A DNA stretch of 64,000 bases from Polystyrenella longa (GTDB taxonomy: Bacteria > Planctomycetota > Planctomycetia > Planctomycetales > Planctomycetaceae), in the NCBI RefSeq assembly GCF_007750395.1, contig NZ_CP036281.1, positions 1,029,211-1,093,210 of the forward strand, written 5' to 3'. Position numbers and translations under genes: made by a program. Under the pieces are notes generated by a model. The model had not been told where the DNA came from and ran no database searches. It was given only the letters and a program-made list of their open reading frames with translations. Below, one piece after another: positions 1-9,802 of the stretch (position 1 is the stretch's first letter; every line of letters starts with the position of its first letter).

Positions 1-204
1 TTGCTCGTGGGAGCAATTTCGGAAACGAACCAGTTGGAATTGAGCGCGAACAATGCGATTGATCGCAGTTTGATCGGAGAGGATATCTCCCAGGTGGAAG
101 TCATGTCCGCAGTGAAAAAGGCAGACTTGTCGATGCGAATGCTCCTCCAGATGCGTAACAAGGTCATGGAAGCCTACCAGGAACTCCAGCAATTGCGGAT
201 GTAG
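1..204 (+). CDS. fliE: Flagellar hook-basal body protein FliE, C-terminal part
   Basis: The last 67 residues of FliE, cut by the window edge. FliE is the small adaptor that joins the MS ring to the proximal rod and opens rod export. What is seen is the family's C-terminal helix: alternating Leu/Met positions and the ending QMRNKVMEAYQELQQLRM, which is the characteristic FliE tail. The true start lies upstream of the window. fliF follows on the same strand after about 310 bp. In most flagellar loci flgB and flgC precede fliE, so they may lie just outside. Confidence 0.9.
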   Translation: MLVGAISETNQLELSANNAIDRSLIGEDISQVEVMSAVKKADLSMRMLLQMRNKVMEAYQELQQLRM

Positions 205-515
205 ATTCGATCGCCTGTATAACGCGAAAGGGCATTTGAAAACCTGGTTGTGGATGATCTGGATGCTACAAATAGAGAGGCAAGGTCACCCGTTAGAGGG
301 TTTTGAAACTGCTTGTAAATAGAGAAATGATCTCAGAAGTAGACGAAATAATCAGATAAAAATTCTCCCAAAACTCAGATAGACTCAAGTCGGCAATTCC
401 TTGTATAACTCCCGCCACTCTCTCCTGCATAAATTGTAAACAAGGCAAATCCTGTGGATCGACCCGTCACTGACGGATGGCTCCCGGTTTGCACAGTTGT
501 GGTATTGCCCGAGTT
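205..515. other. Intergenic region fliE-fliF, no gene seen
   Basis: About 310 bp without a supported coding region. It is A/T-richer than the flanking genes and includes a TATAAC-like hexamer near 401-406, but no well-spaced -35 element, so no promoter is called. No terminator-like hairpin with a T run was found after fliE. Confidence 0.4.
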
Positions 516-2162
516 ATGGAATCTCTCAAAAACACGCTGGCTCAGCTTCAGAAATTGTACCAGACGTTTACGCCCAGTCAGCGCGGAACGCTGGCCTTGG
601 TGACCTTAATGGTTCCACTCATCTTTTACTTCGTCGTCATGCGGGGTGAGGCGGGCGGAACGACCCCCGTTCTGTATGGTCGTCGATTCAATGTCGAAGA
701 GATGAATGTCGCTCAGACAGCTTTGTTCGACGCCAACCTGACCGATTTCGATACGAGAAGTGGCCAATTGCTCGTGCCGAGCGTCGACCTCGATCGATAT
801 AACTCGGCTTTGCTCAGCTCCACCGGCCTGACTGCATTCGGTGGTTCAGTTCAATCGGAAGAGGAAAAAGCATTAGGAAACCTGTCTGCGTTCACTAGCA
901 ATAAACAGTTCTCTGTCGCGATGGGGAGTGCCAAAGAAAAAGAATTGGCCAAGCTCATTGAAAGTTATGACGGAATCGACGTCGCGACGGTGAAATGGGC
1001 ACCTTCTGTTGGACGCAGCTGGCGGCAAACGGGTCCGGCAGGGACTGCATCTGTGTCCGTACGACCTCGTGCGGGCGTGCATTTGAATCGAGAACAAATC
1101 GATGGCATTCGCCTGATGGTGGCGAATTCACTGCCCGGCATTACCGCGCAGCACGTTTCGGTTCTCGATCTCGCTACCCTCCGCAATTACAGTTCCGATA
1201 ACGATAATGATCCTGCCAGCGATAAATTGCTACGCCTGAAAAACGAACATGAACGCACTATTCACCAGGAATTGCTCTCTGCTTTAAGTTATATCCCCGA
1301 CGTGAACGTGTCGGTTACGGTTGATCTATCGGAAATCAAACGGCAGACCCGTCGGGAACAGACGGTTGATAGCAAGCAAACGGTTGCGATTCAGCAATCG
1401 GTCAAAACTCGTCAGCAACAGTTTCAAAAACGACAGGTTCGACAGGAACCGGGCGTCGTGCCGAACGCCAGTTCGCTGAGCGTCGGTGGCGAACAGTCTC
1501 CGGATAGTAGTAGTACCCTGACCGAGGAAGATACCGAGACCTTAACCGTTCCCCGTTTTGAGATTTTGAACGAAGAGATTTTTGGCGCGACCCCCACGGC
1601 TACGCGGGTCTCAGTGACTATTCCCGAAGATTATCCTCGCACCTTATTGCTGCGCCGAAACCCGGATCTGGCTCAGACGCCGACGTCGGAAGATTTTCTG
1701 CAACAAATGGGAGTGGTCAAACTCGAAGTCGAAAATCAGGTCAAACAGCTGATCGCTACTCGTATCAATGTCGACCTGATCGAGAATCCGAATCCCAGCT
1801 CGATCTCTGTGCAGACGGTGATACCGCAGGAACCCGTCACTCCCGAATTTAACGTTCCCCTCACAGACAAGCTGATCGACTGGATCACGAACTGGGGTGG
1901 GGCCGTCATGCTGGTAGTACTGGCTCTGTGGGCACTGCGATCACTCAATAAAAGCATGCCGGCACTTCCCGACGTGGAAATGGAAGCAGCTACTTTGCAG
2001 GCAGCCCTGAGGCCTCATGTCGAAGAAGAGGCCGAAGAGAAGCACCACTCCTCATTTGTATTGCCGGAAGCAGGCGAGCGGGAAGACTTCCAGACGGTTG
2101 TTAAAGAAAACCCGGAAATGACCGCTGCCGTCATTAGCAACTGGATCCGTAATACTCGCTAA
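516..2162 (+). CDS. fliF: Flagellar MS-ring protein FliF
   Basis: Builds the inner-membrane MS ring that is the base for rod assembly, the export gate and the FliG switch ring. The 548-residue product has the FliF plan: a membrane segment near residues 24-42, a periplasmic ring-building half containing RPRAGVHLNREQIDGIRLMV and IPDVNVSVTVDL, a second membrane segment near 465-485, and an acidic C-terminal tail of the type that binds FliG. An in-frame start at 477 would add 13 residues (MAPGLHSCGIARV). The start at 516 (MESLKNTL) is preferred because it matches where FliF proteins usually begin, although neither start has a clear ribosome binding site. fliG follows. Confidence 0.93.
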   Translation: MESLKNTLAQLQKLYQTFTPSQRGTLALVTLMVPLIFYFVVMRGEAGGTTPVLYGRRFNVEEMNVAQTALFDANLTDFDTRSGQLLVPSVDLDRYNSALLSSTGLTAFGGSVQSEEEKALGNLSAFTSNKQFSVAMGSAKEKELAKLIESYDGIDVATVKWAPSVGRSWRQTGPAGTASVSVRPRAGVHLNREQIDGIRLMVANSLPGITAQHVSVLDLATLRNYSSDNDNDPASDKLLRLKNEHERTIHQELLSALSYIPDVNVSVTVDLSEIKRQTRREQTVDSKQTVAIQQSVKTRQQQFQKRQVRQEPGVVPNASSLSVGGEQSPDSSSTLTEEDTETLTVPRFEILNEEIFGATPTATRVSVTIPEDYPRTLLLRRNPDLAQTPTSEDFLQQMGVVKLEVENQVKQLIATRINVDLIENPNPSSISVQTVIPQEPVTPEFNVPLTDKLIDWITNWGGAVMLVVLALWALRSLNKSMPALPDVEMEAATLQAALRPHVEEEAEEKHHSSFVLPEAGEREDFQTVVKENPEMTAAVISNWIRNTR

Positions 2163-2380
2163 ACGACGTTTGCGGCACTAATTGGTGAAGCCAGTTAAGT
2201 TTGAATCGTGCGACTGGTGATCGATCCGTCTGAAATCGATCTTGATCCCAATGCCGTAAAAGGGTATTTAAAGGCCCTTCTTTCCGAAGGGATGTGCACT
2301 GGTGATCAGTGTGGAGGGGCGTCCGCCACAGTCGCCAGATCATCTTCTTCGTGATTCAACGACCTATTTTGTGAGGGGCA

Positions 2381-3406
2381 ATGCCCCCGCATTTTCATGA
2401 ACAGCTTCATATCATGGATGATATCGACAAAGCAGCTGTACTGATTCTGAGCCTGGATAAACCGGTCGCAGCGGAAGTTCTCAGCCTGCTGCCCAAACAT
2501 CTGGTCGAGGCGGTGACGTATCGTCTGGCCAAAATGGAAAACATCTCCAAGGAACAGCAGAAGACAGTCTTCACTGAGTTCTACAGCATGGCGAGCGAAA
2601 GCACGCAAATCGGCGGCGGAGGAATGGACTTCGCCGGTGAACTGCTGTCCCAATCACTGGGCGACGAGCACGCGGCTGAGATCCTGGACAATATCAAACA
2701 ATCTCTCAGCGCGGTTCCCTTTGGTTTTCTACATAAAGCTGAAGCAGAAAACCTGCTCGCATTTATCAGCGACGAACACCCCCAGACCATCGCGTTGATT
2801 CTTTCTCATCTGCCGGCTCAGTTATCTGCAGAGGTTGTTTCCGGATTGCCTTCAGTCAAGCAGATGGAAGTGATCCGCCGCGTCGCTCATATGGAGCAAA
2901 CCAGCCCGGAAGTCGTATCGGATATCGAAGCGAGCTTGGAAAGTCGTATGACCTCGCTCCTGTCGAGGCACTCTGAAAAAGCGGGTGGCGTGCCGATGGT
3001 GGCGCAGATTTTGAACGTCACCGATCGTACTACAAACAAAATGATTCTGGAAAAACTCGAAGAGGAAGACGTCGATCTGGCCGAAGAGATTAAACGATTG
3101 ATGTTCGTCTTCGACGATCTGATGAAACTCGACAGCAAAGCGATTCAAGCGTTGCTCAAAGAGGTCGACAATGCGCAATGGGCGATGTCACTCAAAGGGG
3201 CGTCGGATCAAATCAAAGACAAAGTGCTGGGCAACCTTTCCCAGCGAGCAGCAGATTTACTTCGCGAAGAAATGGAGTTCCTGGGGCCGGTCAAACTCAG
3301 CGACGTCGAAGCGATGCAGCAGCAGATCGTCGATGTAGTTCGTCGTCTCGAAGACGCTGGCGAGATCGAAGTCTCCGCCAACGAAGGGGATCGCATGATT
3401 ACTTAA
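2381..3406 (+). CDS. fliG: Flagellar motor switch protein FliG
   Basis: Rotor protein of the switch complex: its N domain binds FliF, its middle domain binds the C-ring proteins, and its C domain carries charged residues that meet the MotA stator. The 341-residue length is typical. Visible landmarks are the N-terminal KAAVLILSLDKPVAAEVLSL, the middle-domain EHPQTIALILSHLP (the EHPQ motif is diagnostic), and the C-terminal LMFVFDDLMKLDSKAIQALL with the torque-helix charges. GAGGGG lies just before the start at 2381. An alternative start at 2414 (MDDIDKAAV) would give a more standard N terminus. It lies between fliF and fliH, the usual order. Confidence 0.95.
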   Translation: MPPHFHEQLHIMDDIDKAAVLILSLDKPVAAEVLSLLPKHLVEAVTYRLAKMENISKEQQKTVFTEFYSMASESTQIGGGGMDFAGELLSQSLGDEHAAEILDNIKQSLSAVPFGFLHKAEAENLLAFISDEHPQTIALILSHLPAQLSAEVVSGLPSVKQMEVIRRVAHMEQTSPEVVSDIEASLESRMTSLLSRHSEKAGGVPMVAQILNVTDRTTNKMILEKLEEEDVDLAEEIKRLMFVFDDLMKLDSKAIQALLKEVDNAQWAMSLKGASDQIKDKVLGNLSQRAADLLREEMEFLGPVKLSDVEAMQQQIVDVVRRLEDAGEIEVSANEGDRMIT

Positions 3407-3482
3407 CGAGTGGGATGTCAGACCCTTCGTATGTAACCAGTTGAATCGTACCAATTTACCTCCCGGGGATGAGATTAACTCC

Positions 3483-4196
3483 ATGGCGTTTCAAGAATCA
3501 GATCGAGTGTTGAAAGCGGGATCCTTTCGCAATATGGGATCGAAGGTCGCGTTCAACTATCACGATCTTGAGAAGCAGGGGGAGTCCTACCTGGCGGATA
3601 TTAAGAAACAGGCCGACAAAATTCTGGACGATGCCAAGCAGCAAGCTGATGCCATCATCAGTAAGTCTCAAGCTGAAGGTCTGGAAAAAGGCTTAACGGA
3701 AGGTCGTCAGAACGCACAGCAGGAAATTGAGCAGAAGGCCAATCAACTTTCCGAACTGACGGTGCAGAACCGTGTTTCGACTGTCTTGCCTGCCCTCGAT
3801 AAAGTCGCCCAGACATTGCTGCAGGAGAAGGATAACTGGCTTTACACCTGGGAGAAGATCGCCATTGAACTGGCGGCAAGAATTGCCAGCAAAGTCGTAC
3901 ATCGCGCGATTGAACTCGATCCGGAATTGACCACCGAGATGCTCCGTTCCACGCTCGAGCTCGTCGCTGGCTCCCCCGAGGTGACGGTTTATCTCAGCCA
4001 GGACGACTACGAAACTCTCGGTGACGAACGGGACAACATTGTGAAATCGTTATCCAGCTGCGGAAAAGTCAACGTGCTGATGGATGAAAATCTGGGCCGG
4101 GGCGACAGTCGTGTGGAAACACAACATGGCTCAGTGGACGCCGGGCTGGAGACACAAATCGAACGCATCGCCAATGAATTAATCTCGGACAATTAA
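3483..4196 (+). CDS. fliH: Flagellar export regulator FliH
   Basis: Likely the FliH stator-like subunit of the type III export apparatus, which holds the FliI ATPase at the C ring and restrains its activity. The 237-residue protein has the family pattern: a basic N terminus, a long Gln/Lys/Glu-rich helix (about residues 40-90, with QQADAIISKSQAEGLEKGL), and a C-terminal domain resembling V/F-type ATPase peripheral stalk subunits (IAIELAARIASKVVHRAIE). An upstream TTG at 3441 is in frame, but the ATG at 3483 gives the expected length. Its place between fliG and fliI supports the call. Confidence 0.88.
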   Translation: MAFQESDRVLKAGSFRNMGSKVAFNYHDLEKQGESYLADIKKQADKILDDAKQQADAIISKSQAEGLEKGLTEGRQNAQQEIEQKANQLSELTVQNRVSTVLPALDKVAQTLLQEKDNWLYTWEKIAIELAARIASKVVHRAIELDPELTTEMLRSTLELVAGSPEVTVYLSQDDYETLGDERDNIVKSLSSCGKVNVLMDENLGRGDSRVETQHGSVDAGLETQIERIANELISDN

Positions 4197-4279
4197 CCAC
4201 CAATCAAAATGCTCTTTCGCCCTCACTGCGACCCTTAACCGCTCCGACAGCCTTCCATAAAACGAAACTCAATTTACCT

Positions 4280-5659
4280 ATGACCGCTATCGAGTTTAAA
4301 CTGGAATCACTTTCGAATCATCTCGATCGCATCATGTCGGTGGGGATGACAGGGAGCGTATTGAAAACCGTTGGACTGACGATATCGGTTTCCGGTCTAT
4401 CCGCACCTTTGGGGGCGCTCTGCCGAATCCATCGACATAATGGCAAGCCACTCGACGCGCAGGTCATCGGCTTTCATGGCGAAGAAACTTTCCTGCTTTC
4501 CCTGGGGAAGCTGGACGGAATTCGTCGTGGTAACCGGGTCGAGCTGGTCCAGTCGGTGCCAGCACTCCGAGTGGGAGACAAGCTCCTGGGAAGGATTGTT
4601 AACGGTCGAGGAGAATTTATCGACCAGCAACCTTCCGCCTTCCTGCCACACATTGCTCAGGTTCAGGCGACGCCGACGTCACCGTTAGAGCGGCCTCGAA
4701 TTGATGAAGTTCTGGAGACGGGTGTCCGCGTTATCGATGGTTTCCTGACCTGCGGCAAAGGACAACGCCTCGGTATCTTTGCCGGCAGTGGTGTCGGAAA
4801 AAGTACGTTAATGGGACAACTGGCTCGGTCCAGTTCTGCTGATGTGAACGTCGTCGTGCTCGTCGGAGAACGAGGTCGTGAGGTTCGCGAATTCCTTGAA
4901 CGAGACCTGGGACCGGAAGGACTAAAACGAAGTGTGGTCGTGGTTGCGACCAGTGATGAACCGGCCGTCCTTCGACTGCAGTCTGCCTTTCTGGGAACCG
5001 CGATTGCTGAATACTTCCGCGATCAGGGGAAAGACGTCCTGTTGATGATGGACAGCGTCACCCGCTTTGCCCTCGCCCAACGGGAAATCGGTCTGGCTGC
5101 GGGCGAGCCGCCTGCTACCCGAGGTTATCCCCCTTCGGTCTTTTCGTTGATGCCGCAACTGCTCGAACGCAGTGGCCGTACCAACAAAGGGAGCATCACC
5201 GGTTTTTACACTGTGCTGGTCGAAGGGGATGATACGAACGAACCCATCTCAGATACGGTTCGAGGTATTCTCGACGGACACATTGTGCTCTCGCGGAAAA
5301 TCGCCCACGAAGCGCATTTCCCTGCCATTGATGTTCTGGAAAGTATCAGCCGGAGTATGTCCGACATCACCACTCCCGACCACCGGCAGCATGCGAACAA
5401 CATTCGTCGGCTGATGGCTGCCTATCAACAGTCCGAAGACTTAATCAATATCGGTGCCTATCAGCAGGGAACGAATCCAGTAGTCGATTCGGCCATCAGT
5501 CTGCGGGGCGGGTTGCTCAAGTTCTTGCAGCAACCTCCGGGTGAAAGAACGAGTTGGGCAGATACTCAGAAACAGTTGAAACAGCTCGATACTTTGCCAG
5601 CGAGCGGAACAACGCTTCCGGGTGGGATGCGGCAAGGGGCACCCCCTAAAATGAAGTAA
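4280..5659 (+). CDS. fliI: Flagellum-specific export ATPase FliI
   Basis: Hexameric ATPase of the flagellar type III export system, homologous to F1 beta. It unloads chaperone-substrate complexes at the export gate. In the 459-residue product the P-loop AGSGVGKST is at residues 168-176, the Walker B strand LLMMD ends at Asp258, and the family-specific stretches GERGREVREF and SVTRFALAQREIGLAAGEPP are intact. The C-terminal YQQSEDLINIGAYQQGTNP region is also typical. It follows fliH by 83 bp and is followed by fliJ, its coiled-coil partner. Confidence 0.97.
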   Translation: MTAIEFKLESLSNHLDRIMSVGMTGSVLKTVGLTISVSGLSAPLGALCRIHRHNGKPLDAQVIGFHGEETFLLSLGKLDGIRRGNRVELVQSVPALRVGDKLLGRIVNGRGEFIDQQPSAFLPHIAQVQATPTSPLERPRIDEVLETGVRVIDGFLTCGKGQRLGIFAGSGVGKSTLMGQLARSSSADVNVVVLVGERGREVREFLERDLGPEGLKRSVVVVATSDEPAVLRLQSAFLGTAIAEYFRDQGKDVLLMMDSVTRFALAQREIGLAAGEPPATRGYPPSVFSLMPQLLERSGRTNKGSITGFYTVLVEGDDTNEPISDTVRGILDGHIVLSRKIAHEAHFPAIDVLESISRSMSDITTPDHRQHANNIRRLMAAYQQSEDLINIGAYQQGTNPVVDSAISLRGGLLKFLQQPPGERTSWADTQKQLKQLDTLPASGTTLPGGMRQGAPPKMK

Positions 5660-5759
5660 CGTTGGCGGTGCGTCAGGTGAATACCGTTCAAAGCCTAAAA
5701 AACGACTCAATGAAACCATGAAATAAAGTTGCTATGCGACTTCAGGAGTTAACCGTCGG

Positions 5760-6197
5760 TTGAAAAAGTTCCGTTATCAACTCGATCCCCTGTTGAACTA
5801 CCGGGAGAGCCGTCGGGATATCTGTCGTCAGGTATTGGCACAGGTTCTGGCAGCGGATGCAGAACAACTCCAGCACAAGAATGAGATTCAGCAGCAGTAC
5901 CAAGCAATTGAACAGGAAGTGAAGCAGATGGGGGTGGGTGGTCGTGTTGAGATCGACCGAATTTCTGCTCGTCGATTTCACCTTGGACAATTGAAGACGC
6001 AGATACGCGTCATCGATGAAAACCGACGACTGCTCGAGGAGAAGATCAAACATTGTCGGCAGGCGTTGGTTGAAGCGGACCAGGACGTCAAAGTCCTCGA
6101 GAAAATCAAATCACGAAAACTAACTGAACATACTAAGACTCAAATTCATCAGGAAAACCTGGAGCGGGAAGAAACCTGGCGTGCGACGCATCGGTAA
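5760..6197 (+). CDS. fliJ: Flagellar export protein FliJ
   Basis: The coiled-coil stalk of the export ATPase, comparable to the F1 gamma subunit, which also recycles export chaperones. The 145-residue product starts with KKFRYQLDPLLNYRESR, the usual FliJ N-terminal pattern, and is almost entirely charged helix rich in Gln, Glu and Lys. The start is TTG at 5760, preceded by AGGAG at 5744-5748. The position directly after fliI is diagnostic, since the sequence itself diverges quickly in this family. Confidence 0.88.
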   Translation: MKKFRYQLDPLLNYRESRRDICRQVLAQVLAADAEQLQHKNEIQQQYQAIEQEVKQMGVGGRVEIDRISARRFHLGQLKTQIRVIDENRRLLEEKIKHCRQALVEADQDVKVLEKIKSRKLTEHTKTQIHQENLEREETWRATHR

Positions 6198-6293
6198 CGC
6201 GGCGCAGAGGATACAGTTCCTCATTCCTGAACAAACTCGAAGAAGGGTCGCTCGACGGAGCGTACAACAGAAGGTAAGGGGAGTACACCAATT

Positions 6294-6953
6294 ATGTTAA
6301 GAACGCTGGGAGCGATCATCGGTGTGATGGCGGTAGCGACATTGATCACCGAAGGGGTGGTCGTTGCCTTTTACTGGAACCAAGGCACGCTGACGAACGA
6401 TAGTCTGCAGGACATTAAGATGATCATGCAGGGGATTGATCCTTCGGAGAATGACCCCATTATCGACGAAGAGGACAAAGAGTCGGAGGCTCCTTCCCAG
6501 AAGGAAATCTCCAATCTACGAGCCTTACGCGTTGTTGGAATTCACGAACGGGAGAATATCCTCAGTACCATAGGCGAAAACCTGCGAAAAGAAGCTCAGC
6601 GGATCGAAGAAGAAAAAACGAGCCTGGAACAGCTGCGAGACAAGTTTCAAAAGGAAATGGAAGAGATCACGCAGCGGAATACATCGACGGAAGTGGAGCG
6701 GGCACGCGGTGTTCTGCAGTCACTGAAACCTGACGCCATGAAGGTTGAACATTTGATGACACTTGACCTTGCAGATTGCGTAATCCTCATAAAAGAGATG
6801 GAAAACAAAGAAATCGCCAAGATTTTGACGGGATTTTCCGATTCTAATCAAGTAGAGGTACAGGAACGGGGCAAGCAGGTTTTCCAGAATATCTATCAGG
6901 GCGAACCGTTGAATTCCGTCGCCCAGAAAACGATGGGTGCTTCCCAACTATAA
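6294..6953 (+). CDS. MotE-like flagellar protein (MgtE_N-like domain)
   Basis: A 219-residue protein with one membrane segment (about residues 5-28), a long Glu/Lys/Arg coiled coil (about 95-135) and a C-terminal MgtE intracellular-domain-like helical repeat (LMTLDLADCVILIKEMENKEIAKIL). This architecture and the location between fliJ and fliK are those of MotE, which acts as a chaperone for the stator-associated protein MotC in some proteobacteria. Whether it has that role here is inferred; no motC is visible in the window. AAGGGGAG lies about 11 bp before the ATG. Confidence 0.72.
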   Translation: MLRTLGAIIGVMAVATLITEGVVVAFYWNQGTLTNDSLQDIKMIMQGIDPSENDPIIDEEDKESEAPSQKEISNLRALRVVGIHERENILSTIGENLRKEAQRIEEEKTSLEQLRDKFQKEMEEITQRNTSTEVERARGVLQSLKPDAMKVEHLMTLDLADCVILIKEMENKEIAKILTGFSDSNQVEVQERGKQVFQNIYQGEPLNSVAQKTMGASQL

Positions 6954-7041
6954 TAAGCTGGCTGTTTGCAGATGATTCCTGCCTCCTAAAAAGACTCAGT
7001 ACTGGTACTTACAGCGTTCATGGTGAACGCGTTGTGAAGCT

Positions 7042-7049
7042 GCCGATAA
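7042..7049 (+). promoter_or_regulatory. Possible sigma-28 (FliA-type) -10 element before fliK
   Basis: An exact GCCGATAA, the consensus -10 element for flagellar sigma-28, sits about 47 bp before the chosen fliK start. The expected -35 (TAAAGTTT, 11 bp further upstream) is poorly matched (GTGAACGC), so the call is weak. Confidence 0.3.
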
Positions 7050-7095
7050 TAATACTGAGTTAGCTCATCTCGATTTGAGGATGAAGAGGCGGGGA

Positions 7096-9285
7096 ATGGC
7101 CGGGAACGATATATCGAAACAGCTGCAAATCAACTTTCTGCCGGAGAACCTGCGTCCACAGGGAACTGAGCAGGGGTTGTTCGACGTAACCGGTTTGCGT
7201 CCCAGCGATTCGGTCTATCAAACCGCGCTTAAAAAGTCTCTCGACGTCGAAAATCGACGCACCGCGACTCCACCCCCAGAATCAAAAACACGCGAACAAT
7301 ATCAATCAGACAAAACTTCTTCGCGCGCAGAGGAACAAGGTCCTTCCCGATCGGAACGTTTCAGCCGGGAGACTCCCGAAGCGAAACAGCGTCAACGAAG
7401 CGAACCGGAACGTCCGGTAGACAGGCCAGCCCCGACGCAAACTCGACAATCCTCTGAAGAGAGTGCTCCAGCATCAACAGTGAGCACCGAGTCGCGAGTT
7501 GAAACGGATTCGACTCAGAAAATTCAAGAGTCGCAACCTGCTGACAATAGTTCCCTGACCAGTTTCGAAGAGTCTACAGAGAACTCCGCACCGTCCGCGC
7601 CTCCTGTAGAGGTCAATCAAGAAACCGTTGATCCGTCAGGCTCGGTCAATGATTCGCTGCTTGCCCTGAGCGAGGTTGTTGCCCAATTATTACAGGACTC
7701 TTCCGGTGCTCCGACCGAAGTCAAACCACCCACCAGTTTCGGCAAAGATTTTCTGCAACAGATTCATGCCTCGCAATCCGTAAATGAAGCGACCGCCAAT
7801 GCTCCCATCATTGAAGGAACTGGGGACGGCAAACTGAGTGTCCCGAGTGAACTCATCCTGGGGTTGATTGCGAATCAGGTCGGTAAACAGTCGAAGTCTG
7901 GAGCACCAGCGACACCAGTGGATCCAGCAGCGATTGCCGCTACGATTCAAAAAGTCGTTTCGGAGTTAGTGACTTCATCGACGGAAGCAGGTGCCGATCC
8001 GGCGACCGAACAAGTCCAAGCGATTGGAGAAGAACTGATCGAGCAGATCGTCGAGTCCTTTGGTGGAACAGGCGAGGATGACGAACAATCGACGGAAGTG
8101 ACCGCAGAGGGCTCGACAGTCGAAACTGCTGACATCGTATCGACCGCTACGGGAACGGAATCCAACACACAATCGAACAATGGAAATCAAGTAGTCGCGA
8201 ATGCGCCGCCCGTGTTGATCAACCCGGAATCAAATCCTGAGTCAACTTCGGGGACAAATCCCGATACGACCGAATCATCCTCGCAGAACGCTTCCGTAAC
8301 ATCAGTTGTCGCTCCTGAATCCCTAGACGGGATTTCTCCGTCTGAAGAAGGGGAAACCACTTCCGAAGCGAATGCGACGGAACAGTCAGAGGCCGCAGCC
8401 CGAATTGTTCCAGTGATTAAGGAAACAACGACAACCAAGTCGAATACGACCACAGAAGCAGGACAGTCTTCCGAGTCAACAACACCTTCGGTTACAGAGA
8501 TCAAACAGGGGGCAACCTCTGAAGTCTCACGTTCTGTAAAATCAGATTCGACAACTGCGAAACAGGGAACCACTGACGCTGCCCCACCGGTTGAAGAGGG
8601 AAATCGACTTGCTCAAACAAAACCAGTCACTGCCATCACCTCGGTTACTCCTTCGATCGGTCTTGAACAAGCCGCTTCCAAAGTGACAGCAGAGGGAGCC
8701 ACCGCGACGAAGACCGAAGTCGCCGCGCAGATCAATGGGATCGAAGCGTCTCCCTCCACAAGAACAGTAAGTACCGATCGTGCGGCCAGTCGCCCGGCAG
8801 TCCCACCCTCGACGTTGCCACCTGTTCAATCACAGGAGTTTCTCGAGAAGTTGTCAGACTCCGTACGAATCGCCGACAAAAACAATCAACAATTGAAAGT
8901 CCGACTGACTCCACCGCATCTGGGATCGATGAATATCGAAGTCACCCGGCACGATGGCGTGATCACCGCACGTTTGGAAGTTCAGAGTACCGCCGCCCAG
9001 CAGCAAGTACTCGACCAGATGGCGGGTCTGAAAGAATCATTACAACAGCAGGGACACCACATTGAACGCATCGAAGTGACGGTACAGGATCCCAATCGCC
9101 CTGATCAGAACCAGCAACAGTCGTCGCAACGGGACGATGATCAGGAACCACGACGAGAACCCCGACAACAACAGCAGCAGCAACAACAACGATCAAATCA
9201 ACAAGAGCAGGGGGATGAAGAAGCGGACGTGACGCTCCAATCCCGTGCTCCGTGGTCGATGGACAATATTGACGTTGAAATTTGA
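7096..9285 (+). CDS. fliK: Flagellar hook-length control protein FliK
   Basis: Secreted molecular ruler that ends hook growth and switches export to late substrates. The 729-residue protein has a very long low-complexity middle (about residues 50-580, rich in Ser, Thr, Glu, Ala and Gln) and a compact C-terminal hook-control domain (about 590-680) with LKVRLTPPHLGSMNIEVTRH and a following long helix. This domain is the FliK signature and contacts FlhB. A Gln/Arg-rich tail follows. TTG at 7075 and ATG at 7081 are also in frame, but the ATG at 7096 has GAGG about 6 bp upstream. At 729 residues it is much longer than the roughly 400-residue enterobacterial form. Confidence 0.9.
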   Translation: MAGNDISKQLQINFLPENLRPQGTEQGLFDVTGLRPSDSVYQTALKKSLDVENRRTATPPPESKTREQYQSDKTSSRAEEQGPSRSERFSRETPEAKQRQRSEPERPVDRPAPTQTRQSSEESAPASTVSTESRVETDSTQKIQESQPADNSSLTSFEESTENSAPSAPPVEVNQETVDPSGSVNDSLLALSEVVAQLLQDSSGAPTEVKPPTSFGKDFLQQIHASQSVNEATANAPIIEGTGDGKLSVPSELILGLIANQVGKQSKSGAPATPVDPAAIAATIQKVVSELVTSSTEAGADPATEQVQAIGEELIEQIVESFGGTGEDDEQSTEVTAEGSTVETADIVSTATGTESNTQSNNGNQVVANAPPVLINPESNPESTSGTNPDTTESSSQNASVTSVVAPESLDGISPSEEGETTSEANATEQSEAAARIVPVIKETTTTKSNTTTEAGQSSESTTPSVTEIKQGATSEVSRSVKSDSTTAKQGTTDAAPPVEEGNRLAQTKPVTAITSVTPSIGLEQAASKVTAEGATATKTEVAAQINGIEASPSTRTVSTDRAASRPAVPPSTLPPVQSQEFLEKLSDSVRIADKNNQQLKVRLTPPHLGSMNIEVTRHDGVITARLEVQSTAAQQQVLDQMAGLKESLQQQGHHIERIEVTVQDPNRPDQNQQQSSQRDDDQEPRREPRQQQQQQQQRSNQQEQGDEEADVTLQSRAPWSMDNIDVEI

Positions 9286-9361
9286 TCAATAGCGAGAGCC
9301 CGAAACGGAATTCGCGAAAACGAAACAACGACACATTCCTTCAAGGACGAAGTGAAGAACT

Positions 9362-9802
9362 ATGGAAATAGGCGCAACCACTGGTAAAACCAACGCGGGA
9401 AACGATTTTGTCGATACCGGAGATACCGGATTCAACGCGTTGACTCCGGAAGACTTCCTGCGAATGCTGATCACTCAGCTGCAAAACCAGGACCCAACAC
9501 AACCGACGTCGAACGAAGAGCTGCTTAGTCAGCTATCAATGATGCAATCATTGACGTCGAACCGCGATCTCTCCAATACGCTGGAAAAATTGAACAGCGC
9601 CCAACTCGATACACTGGCGACACAGCAGCTTAATAACGCCGCGTCGCTTATCGGGAAGAAAGTCCAGGGAAAAACCGAGAGTGGAGTACCTGTGGATGGA
9701 GTCGTCGATCGCGCTTTCATGAGCGACGGGGATGTGTACCTTGACGTGGGAGATGTCGAACTGCCGATGTCGTCCGTCAATGGTATCAATCTGGCTGCCT
9801 GA
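9362..9802 (+). CDS. flgD: Flagellar hook capping protein FlgD (short form)
   Basis: Forms the temporary cap under which FlgE hook subunits polymerise. The 146-residue product contains the conserved FlgD N-terminal block LTPEDFLRMLITQLQNQDP followed by SNEELLSQLSMMQSL, then a short beta-rich tail (VQGKTESGVPVDGVV). It is clearly shorter than the roughly 230-residue FlgD of enterobacteria and lacks most of the C-terminal FlgD immunoglobulin/Tudor-like region. It lies between fliK and flgE as expected. Confidence 0.92.
   Translation: MEIGATTGKTNAGNDFVDTGDTGFNALTPEDFLRMLITQLQNQDPTQPTSNEELLSQLSMMQSLTSNRDLSNTLEKLNSAQLDTLATQQLNNAASLIGKKVQGKTESGVPVDGVVDRAFMSDGDVYLDVGDVELPMSSVNGINLAA

Noticed and set aside
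8187-8573. 128-residue minus-strand open frame inside fliK
   Set aside because: Shadow of the Ser/Thr/Glu-rich low-complexity part of FliK.
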